Positions 1 to 4,086 of a DNA stretch of 5,748 nucleotides are shown here, piece by piece. Each line of letters opens with the position of its first letter. Position 1 is the first letter of the stretch. The stretch covers positions 1 through 5,748 of the forward strand of contig JAUWHN010000003.1 of NCBI GenBank assembly GCA_030605865.1, in the 5' to 3' direction. Source of the stretch: Candidatus Portnoyibacteriota bacterium. Its GTDB lineage: Bacteria; Patescibacteriota; Minisyncoccia; RBG-13-40-8-A; JAUWHN01. The position numbers and the translations under genes are program-made. A model generated the notes under the pieces. It worked only from the letters and a program-made list of their open reading frames with translations. It was not told where the DNA came from and did no database searches.

Positions 1-842
1 TAACCCTGGGCAGCAAAAAAAGTTTATCAGAAAATTTAAAAGACCAACTTAATATTACCGGCACAAGACATATAGTAGCGATATCAGGACTGCATATAAT
101 GATACTATCACAGGCATTAATGCTTTTATTGATTGGTTTAGGCCTCTGGCGAGGTCAGGCATTTTATTTTACTTTGGCAATACTTGTTCTTTTTATAATT
201 ATGATCGGCGCGCCGGCCTCAGCTGTGCGAGCAGGAATAATGGGCGGGATTTTACTCTTTGCCCAGAAAATCGGTCGCTTGAACAATTCCGGCCGGGCTG
301 TGGTTTTTGCCGGAGCCGTGATGCTGGCTTTGAATCCCCTGCTTCTAAAATTTGATGTTGGATTTCAGCTTTCTTTCTTGGCAGTTTTGGGGATAATTTA
401 TCTAAAGCCGATTTTTGATGGATGGATGAATAAAATACTACCTCAGAAATTTAAAGAAACCAAGAGCATCGTCGCAATGACTTTTGCTGCCCAAATTGGG
501 ACTTTACCGATTTTAGTTTACAACTTTGGCCGGATTTCTTTTATTTCTCCATTAACCAATGTTTTAATTGTGCCGGTCCTGCCTTATGTTATGGGGGCTG
601 GTTTTATTTTTTCTCTGGCTTCAGTTTTATGGCTTGGTTTGGGAAAAATTCTAATCTGGCCTACTTGGTTTTTCTTTGCTTATGTTACCAAGCTCGTTGA
701 ACTTCTCTCCAAAATCCCCTTTGCTGCCAAAGAGGTTTCAAATGTCCACTGGATTTGGCTGGTTGGGTATTATATTCTATTAGTTGGCTGGTTAATCTGG
801 TATAAAAAGAAAAAAGCCCACGGTGCTATCACCGGGGCTTAA
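1..842 (+). CDS. comEC: ComEC/Rec2 competence channel, N-terminal part missing
   Basis: Membrane channel that carries single-stranded DNA across the inner membrane during natural transformation. The frame is open from base 3 and gives 279 visible residues; the true start lies upstream of the window. An internal ATG at 99 is not the start, because the conserved ComEC motif TGTRHIVAISGLHI (residues 19-32) runs straight across it. A second family signature, SAVRAGIM, follows, and the remainder is a series of strongly hydrophobic segments ending in a basic KKKK tail. There is no MBL domain on this chain; it is encoded separately at 1295-2161, an arrangement I recall as common in Patescibacteria, whereas many other bacteria have one long ComEC. 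The last residues are encoded by a terminator hairpin that serves the convergent gene. Family assignment is firm; an active role in uptake is inferred from the family. Confidence 0.93.
   Translation, partial: TLGSKKSLSENLKDQLNITGTRHIVAISGLHIMILSQALMLLLIGLGLWRGQAFYFTLAILVLFIIMIGAPASAVRAGIMGGILLFAQKIGRLNNSGRAVVFAGAVMLALNPLLLKFDVGFQLSFLAVLGIIYLKPIFDGWMNKILPQKFKETKSIVAMTFAAQIGTLPILVYNFGRISFISPLTNVLIVPVLPYVMGAGFIFSLASVLWLGLGKILIWPTWFFFAYVTKLVELLSKIPFAAKEVSNVHWIWLVGYYILLVGWLIWYKKKKAHGAITGA
802..840 (-). terminator. Rho-independent terminator for the 119-aa gene, inside comEC
   Basis: Read on the minus strand this is an 11-bp stem (AAGCCC with CGGTG on one arm, CACCG with GGGCTT on the other), with a single-base bulge at 820 and a 4-nt loop (826-829). 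It is followed by a T-rich run TTTTCTTTTTA. It lies 13 bp past the stop codon of the minus-strand gene ending at 854, so it suits that gene. On the plus strand the tract after the stem is only a weak ACTTTTAT, so termination of comEC transcripts here is possible but poorer. The hairpin encodes the final residues of ComEC. Confidence 0.8.
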
Positions 843-853
843 ATACTTTTATC

Positions 854-1213
854 TCATTTCTCCTCTTTATTCTTAACCCTTTTCAATCCGTGCTCTTTGA
901 TTAGAAGCCTTAATTGACCCTCGCGCCAGGGGAAGCTTGCAGGTTCGTTGAAATGTTCAATTCTTAAAGTGATTCTCTGATAAACAGGATGGTCATTGTA
1001 TTCTTCAAATTCCAGAATAACAAACCAGTATCTTGGTAGATCATACTTCTCTTTTGTGTACCCTTCGTGTTTTTCTTCCAAAAGCAAGAACCCCAAGTAA
1101 TTCTCCAGTCTATCCCTAAATTCACGTTTAATCTTCCGAATATCAACATCCTTGGTTCTCTTATTATGCCTGGTGTAAGTCTCCACTACTTTCAAGGTAT
1201 TCGTTGTTCTCAT
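854..1213 (-). CDS. Hypothetical basic protein, 119 aa
   Basis: I do not recognise this protein. It is 119 residues, rich in Lys, Arg and Glu, with a basic start (TYTRHNKRTKDVDIRKIKR), a hydrophobic patch GFLLLEE near residue 41-47, an aromatic strand-like segment PRYWFVILEFEEY and a charged tail KRVKNKEEK. There is no signal peptide or membrane segment, so it is probably cytoplasmic. Evidence that it is a real gene is strong although the family is unknown: a near-perfect Shine-Dalgarno site 6 nt before the ATG, a promoter-like sequence upstream and an intrinsic terminator just after its TGA stop. It sits convergent to comEC and divergent from the MBL gene, separating two genes that work together, which suggests a later insertion. 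A DNA- or RNA-binding or regulatory role would suit the composition but is only a guess. Confidence 0.75.
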   Translation of the reverse strand: MRTTNTLKVVETYTRHNKRTKDVDIRKIKREFRDRLENYLGFLLLEEKHEGYTKEKYDLPRYWFVILEFEEYNDHPVYQRITLRIEHFNEPASFPWREGQLRLLIKEHGLKRVKNKEEK

Positions 1214-1218
1214 TTTAT

Positions 1219-1228
1219 CCCTCCTTTT
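1219..1228 (-). promoter_or_regulatory. Strong Shine-Dalgarno site of the 119-aa gene
   Basis: The minus strand reads AAAAGGAGGG, with the core AAGGAGG ending 6 nt before the ATG at 1213. It fixes the start codon. It also shows that SD-led initiation operates here, in contrast with the MBL and ndk genes, which have no SD. Confidence 0.85.
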
Positions 1229-1236
1229 TCTTTATT

Positions 1237-1266
1237 AAGTTGTTAAACAAAGTTGTTAAACAACTT
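1237..1266. repeat. Operator-like 13-bp tandem repeat containing a 17-bp inverted repeat
   Basis: The 14-bp sequence AAGTTGTTAAACAA occurs at 1237-1250 and again at 1250-1263, a period of 13 bp. The second copy extends into a perfect inverted repeat, AAGTTGTT-A-AACAACTT, at 1250-1266. It lies between the promoter and the SD site of the minus-strand gene, that is in its 5' leader, and upstream of the divergent MBL gene. The symmetry is typical of a binding site for a dimeric repressor. It could instead fold as a hairpin in the leader RNA. No regulator is identified. Confidence 0.55.
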
Positions 1267-1272
1267 CAGTTA

Positions 1273-1301
1273 AGGTTAACATATCTATTAATTTATGTCA
1301 A
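1273..1301 (-). promoter_or_regulatory. Sigma70-like promoter of the 119-aa gene
   Basis: On the minus strand a perfect -35 TTGACA (1296-1301) is followed after 17 nt by TAACCT (1273-1278). This is a weak -10 but is preceded by TG one base upstream, giving an extended -10 (TGTTAACCT). The -35 covers bases of the start codon of the divergent MBL gene at 1295. The predicted start point lies just before the inverted repeat at 1250-1266, so a bound repressor could block it. Confidence 0.55.
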
Positions 1302-2161
1302 TACTTAAAAACAAATTATTTAGAATTTTGGCCATTGCTTTCGCAATCCTGATTTTGGCGTGGGTCTGGGTTTTTATTGAAGAAAAGCAGGAATTTCTGG
1401 AGATAGATTTTTATGACGTGGGACAGGGAGATGCGATTTTTATAGAAACGCCCAAAGGCAAGCAGATTTTAGTTGACGGTGGGCCGGATTTAACGATTCT
1501 GGAAAAATTAGGCAGAGAGCTACCTTTTTGGGACAGGTATATTGATTTAGTAATCTTGACTCATCCTGAACATGACCATATTGGCGGACTGATTGAGGTT
1601 ATTAAACGCTATAAAGTCGGCGGAATTTTAACCACTGGCGTTGTTCGGGACACTGCTGAATACAGGAAATGGCAACGAATTATTGAACAAGAAAATATCC
1701 CGATTTATATTGCCCAGGCCGGTAAGGTTATAGATTTAGGAAGTAATATAAAACTCGTTATTTTGCATCCTTTTGAGAATCTATCCGGCCAAGAAATAAA
1801 AAAAGCAAACAATACTTCCATTGTTGCTCAATTAGTTTATGGGGATTTTGAAGTTCTGCTAACCGGTGATATTGAAAAGAAAGTAGAAAAGGCATTGGTT
1901 AATTCTGCTAATCCGCCAGCTGGCGGATTAGAATCCGATATTTTAAAAATCCCTCACCACGGCAGTAAAACTTCAAGCACCAAAAATTTTATACAAGCAG
2001 TCAACCCAATTATTGCCATAATTCAAGCCGGCAAAGACAACCCCTACGGCCACCCCCACCAAAGCGTCTTAGATACACTAAGTGATATTACCACTTTCAT
2101 CACCGGCCGAGATGGTGACGTTGAAATTTTGAGTGATGGGGTTAGGTTTCAAGTTAGATAG
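1295..2161 (+). CDS. Membrane-anchored ComEC-type MBL-fold hydrolase
   Basis: This 288-residue protein matches the C-terminal MBL domain of ComEC, here as a separate chain. Residues 8-28 form a single hydrophobic anchor, placing the domain on the outer face of the membrane. The domain opens with DFYDVGQGDAIFI (38-50) and LVDGGPD. The metal motif is LTHPEHDHIGG, with H90, D94 and H95; the second His of the classical HxHxDH motif is Glu92, a change ComEC-type domains commonly show. Further ligand candidates are D192 in LLTGDIE, H221-H222 in PHHGS and H253/H255 in GHPH. Expected role: nuclease or phosphodiesterase acting on DNA at the uptake channel, partnered with ComEC upstream. Residues about 203-213 (SANPPAGGLES) come from a palindromic repeat and look like an insertion. 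There is no SD before the ATG, so initiation is leaderless or non-SD; the start is chosen because it gives the full anchor. Confidence 0.92.
   Translation: MSILKNKLFRILAIAFAILILAWVWVFIEEKQEFLEIDFYDVGQGDAIFIETPKGKQILVDGGPDLTILEKLGRELPFWDRYIDLVILTHPEHDHIGGLIEVIKRYKVGGILTTGVVRDTAEYRKWQRIIEQENIPIYIAQAGKVIDLGSNIKLVILHPFENLSGQEIKKANNTSIVAQLVYGDFEVLLTGDIEKKVEKALVNSANPPAGGLESDILKIPHHGSKTSSTKNFIQAVNPIIAIIQAGKDNPYGHPHQSVLDTLSDITTFITGRDGDVEILSDGVRFQVR
1908..1931. repeat. Perfect 24-bp palindrome inside the MBL coding sequence
   Basis: The left half is CTAATCCGCCAG and the right half is its exact reverse complement, with no spacer. It is GC-rich against an AT-rich background. In frame it encodes the NPPAGGL stretch, between the GDIE motif and the PHHGS motif, where I recall the family having only a short linker. 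It resembles a dispersed palindromic repeat that has entered a gene without breaking the frame. Only one copy is present in this window. Confidence 0.7.
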
Positions 2162-2189
2162 ATTTCTTTTTGCACTAACACTATTGCTA

Positions 2190-2219
2190 TTGCTAAAATT
2201 CAGTTAAGTATGCTATATT
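2190..2219 (+). promoter_or_regulatory. Extended -10 promoter of ndk, apparently leaderless
   Basis: TTGCTA (2190-2195, 4 of 6 to the -35 consensus) is followed after 18 nt by TATATT (2214-2219), preceded by TGC to give an extended -10. Only 8 nt separate the -10 from the ATG at 2228, so transcription should begin at or within a base or two of the start codon. The -35 lies in a short tandem CTATTG repeat (2181-2195). Confidence 0.6.
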
Positions 2220-2227
2220 AAAAATAT

Positions 2228-2818
2228 ATGGAAGATTTAAAAGAAGAAAAAACAGTGGTATTAATAAAGCCCGATGGAGTCAAGCGCGGGCTGATTGGTG
2301 AAATAATCGGCCAAATTGAAAAACGCGGGCTGAAAATAATTGCCCTGGATATGATTTGGGCAACAAAATCACAAATTGACGCCCATTGTCCAAAAGACGA
2401 AAAATGGATAAGACGATTGGGTGAAAAAACTAAAGCAACTTATAAAAAATATGGGTTTGATGTTAAAAAAGAATTAAAAACTGACGACTCGGAAAAAATT
2501 GGCCGAATGGTCCGAGATTGGCTGATTGATTTTTTGACCTCTGGCCCAATGGTAAAAATGGCAGTTAAGGGAATCCATGCTATTGATATGGTCCGGAAGC
2601 TCTGTGGCAACACAATACCAGCATTTGCTGAAATGGGAACAATTCGTGGTGATTTTTCTGTTGACTCGCCAGCAGCTGCCAATAGAGGCAAGCGGGCCGT
2701 TCACAACATTATTCATGCCTCGGAAAATCCAAAAGAGGCAAAACACGAATTGGCATTTTGGTTTTCTCCGGAAGAGATTCATGATTACAAAAGAGCAGAG
2801 GATGACATAATGTTCTAA
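2228..2818 (+). CDS. ndk: Nucleoside diphosphate kinase, extended form
   Basis: Transfers the terminal phosphate of ATP to other nucleoside diphosphates through a phosphohistidine, balancing (d)NTP pools in the cytoplasm. Family marks are all present: VLIKPDGVKRGLIG (K14), FLTSGPMVKM, GTIRGDF (R140) and the active-site NIIHAS with catalytic H163. The usual HGSDS is HASEN here. The conserved Glu after it is E174. At 196 residues it is longer than the common 140-150. The extra length is mainly a charged helical insertion at about residues 53-92, between the second conserved helix and the TSGP motif, plus about ten residues (DSPAAANRGK) before the active His. I recall extended forms like this from archaea and Patescibacteria. 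No SD precedes the ATG; the promoter -10 sits 8 nt upstream, so the mRNA is probably leaderless. The start gives a normal N-terminus just before the first strand. Confidence 0.96.
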   Translation: MEDLKEEKTVVLIKPDGVKRGLIGEIIGQIEKRGLKIIALDMIWATKSQIDAHCPKDEKWIRRLGEKTKATYKKYGFDVKKELKTDDSEKIGRMVRDWLIDFLTSGPMVKMAVKGIHAIDMVRKLCGNTIPAFAEMGTIRGDFSVDSPAAANRGKRAVHNIIHASENPKEAKHELAFWFSPEEIHDYKRAEDDIMF

Positions 2819-2838
2819 TTATCCACAGCTCATCCACA
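2819..2838 (+). promoter_or_regulatory. Pair of DnaA-box-like sites
   Basis: TTATCCACA (2819-2827) matches the strong DnaA box exactly. TCATCCACA (2830-2838) differs by one base. Both lie within a tandem direct repeat of ATCCACAGCT with an 11-bp period, about one helical turn. They begin directly after the ndk stop codon and end 8 bp before the -35 of the structured-RNA promoter. DnaA could act here as a transcription regulator. An origin is less likely, because only two sites and no dnaA or dnaN gene are visible. Confidence 0.5.
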
Positions 2839-2846
2839 GCTTCCCC

Positions 2847-2874
2847 TTGCAATTTGATTTAAAAATAGTATAAT
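2847..2874 (+). promoter_or_regulatory. Promoter of the structured RNA
   Basis: TTGCAA (2847-2852) lies 16 nt before a perfect TATAAT (2869-2874). The start point expected 7 nt after the -10 is base 2881, exactly the first base of the RNA's long closing stem. Two DnaA-box-like sites lie just upstream. Confidence 0.7.
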
Positions 2875-2880
2875 TAAAAT

Positions 2881-3063
2881 GGCTTTGTTGCATGGTCTTT
2901 CTGGTATGATTTTGGGTCAAACTTTTTACATAGGGAGTCTTATATCTGGTTCGACGTTACGTCGAATCTTGCAGACACCCACTTGGCGCATTTGCCAAAA
3001 ATCCACTGGAAAATCGCAGCAGAGCCTTTAAAAAATCCTTTGTTGGAAACAAAGGGTTTTTTA
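2881..3063 (+). ncRNA. Rod-shaped structured RNA, 6S-RNA-like
   Basis: Paired segments, read by hand: ends close by 11 continuous pairs including two G-U (2881-2891 with 3016-3026); GATTTTGG (2908-2915) pairs with CCAAAAATC (2995-3003) with one bulge; GGGAGTCT (2933-2940) pairs with AGACACCC (2973-2980) around an A-A mismatch; the tip is GGTTCGACG/CGTCGAATC (2948-2956 with 2960-2968). Between the second and third stems is a large asymmetric bubble whose 3' side can form its own hairpin, TTGGC/GCCAA (2983-2987 with 2994-2998), in competition with the second stem. This plan (closing stem, central bubble with a 3'-strand hairpin, long apical arm) is that of 6S RNA, which holds sigma70 RNA polymerase by imitating an open promoter. 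A matched promoter and intrinsic terminator bound the region. The family label is inference; that it is a structured RNA is better supported. The mature body would be about 146 nt, short for 6S. Confidence 0.6.
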
Positions 3064-3067
3064 TTTT
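3030..3067. terminator. Bidirectional intrinsic terminator
   Basis: CCTTTGTT (3037-3044), loop GGA, AACAAAGG (3048-3055), flanked by a run of A on the left (3030-3035) and GTTTTTT (3056-3062) on the right. The stem therefore extends to 15 pairs with one T-G wobble and has a T tract on either strand. On the plus strand it ends the structured RNA; on the minus strand it lies 16 bp past the stop codon of the gene ending at 3083. Confidence 0.9.
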
Positions 3068-3082
3068 GCCTCGTTATTTTTT

Positions 3083-4078
3083 TTATTTCTTTTTCTCTCT
3101 ACTATACCTCTTCAAAAACTTGAAAAATTCGTTAGTACTTTCGAAAATCTGACTGCTGAAATAAACCAGGAAAGGACTTTTTATTTTGCTGGGAAAAATT
3201 AACCAAACGTCTTTGTTGGTTTCGTGTGCCTCCCTTAATTCATTAATCACCCCGGGAGAAGAAACAACTATTGGAAAATAAGCAATTATTTTTTTACTCT
3301 GCTTGATTAGCCAGTAAAGATCCTGATTAACCGTGTGATGATAAGAGGCCAAATCGAATTTTTTTCCTAAGGTTATATCTAATTTTAAGGGGTTGAAAAC
3401 AACAAAGTATTTTTCCAGTTCTTTTACAAATCGCTCAACTTTTTCCTGGTCTGACTTTTTCTTGAGATGAGTCATGGGCATACAGACATAAACCGGCTCA
3501 ACCCAGGGCTCAAAAATTAATCGGTAAAGAGTGTTAGTTGGCTGAAGAATTGAAACAACGTAAAATGGCTTCCTGTCAATTTCAGCCCAGCTGGCAGTCA
3601 TCTCCACCTCAACATTCTGCCAGAGCAAAATTTCATGAAGACTAAGTTTTTGGGGTTTCCATTGTTTTCGAGAATTAAGGACTTTTAGTATATCGGTTGC
3701 TCTATTAAACAGAGCAACAAACATGTCGGGGTTTAATTTGTTTAAATAAAACCTGTCATAAGCCCGCATAAATCTTTTCTTCCAAAGGAAAATACTGTGA
3801 ATACTAATAATAACAGCATCGTTGGCTTTGCGGTCTTTGGGTAAATTAGCTAAGATATTTTCAAAAACTGCTCCTCTGATGGCACTAATCACCGAAGGAT
3901 TGGCATTAAGAATGTTCTCCTGAGTAAGATGGACCCCGACTTTTTTAGCATGCTCAAAAAGCATCTGACCAACGTGATATATCTTAACCTTTTTGCCCAG
4001 TTTTTTAGCATATTCTTCCAAATTGTTCAGATGTTCCTTTCTTCCTGAGCCCGATATACTTGTAGCGATAACTAACAT
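3083..4078 (-). CDS. Adenylate-kinase-like / nucleoside deoxyribosyltransferase-like fusion
   Basis: A 331-residue, probably cytoplasmic protein of two parts. Residues 1-175 resemble archaeal-type adenylate kinase (AdkA-like) P-loop NMP kinases: a first strand with P-loop-like ISGSGRKEH (8-16), KKVKIYHVGQMLFE, a central IISIHSIF strand, then KLNPDMFVALFNRATDILKVL and a SLHEILLWQ helix. Its Walker A is degenerate: the usual Gly-Lys-Thr/Ser is G12-R13-K14, so ATP use is doubtful. Residues 195-297 resemble the nucleoside 2-deoxyribosyltransferase fold: VYVCMPMTH at the start, DLYWLIKQSKKIIAYFP, and the hallmark SSPGVINELREAH (273-285) with E280 as candidate nucleophile. A role in nucleotide salvage or sensing is inferred; substrate unknown. 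The ATG is 8 nt after the stop of the beta-propeller gene, implying one operon and coupled translation; only a weak AAGAG precedes it. The shared terminator at 3030-3067 follows. Confidence 0.75.
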   Translation of the reverse strand: MLVIATSISGSGRKEHLNNLEEYAKKLGKKVKIYHVGQMLFEHAKKVGVHLTQENILNANPSVISAIRGAVFENILANLPKDRKANDAVIISIHSIFLWKKRFMRAYDRFYLNKLNPDMFVALFNRATDILKVLNSRKQWKPQKLSLHEILLWQNVEVEMTASWAEIDRKPFYVVSILQPTNTLYRLIFEPWVEPVYVCMPMTHLKKKSDQEKVERFVKELEKYFVVFNPLKLDITLGKKFDLASYHHTVNQDLYWLIKQSKKIIAYFPIVVSSPGVINELREAHETNKDVWLIFPSKIKSPFLVYFSSQIFESTNEFFKFLKRYSREKKK

Positions 4079-4086
4079 ACTCTTAA

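Noticed and set aside
99..842. Start of comEC at the ATG at base 99
   Set aside because: The frame is open upstream to the window edge and the conserved TGTRHIVAISGLHI motif lies before this ATG, so it is internal.
1282..1294. Leaderless promoter of the MBL gene with -10 TATCTA
   Set aside because: The distance to the ATG is right, but the hexamer matches poorly and no -35 is found at a proper spacing. The gene must have a start signal, but I cannot place it.
2181..2195. Tandem CTATTG repeat (2.5 copies)
   Set aside because: Too short and too AT-rich to be distinguished from chance; noted only as the context of the ndk -35.
2440..2810. Three overlapping open frames on either strand within ndk
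   Set aside because: They are shadows of the ndk coding sequence, with no ribosome site and no family resemblance.
2819..2880. Replication origin
   Set aside because: Two DnaA-like boxes next to an AT-rich stretch are suggestive, but there is no box cluster and no dnaA, dnaN or rpmH gene, and the AT-rich stretch is explained by a promoter.
2879..3031. A 50-codon reading frame starting MALLHGLSGM, exactly over the structured RNA
   Set aside because: The ATG is only 4 nt after the TATAAT, so the expected transcript start (about 2881) would exclude it. There is no SD and the peptide matches nothing I know, whereas the same bases form extensive paired stems. A short open frame of this length is not rare by chance. 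Conservation analysis could still revive it.
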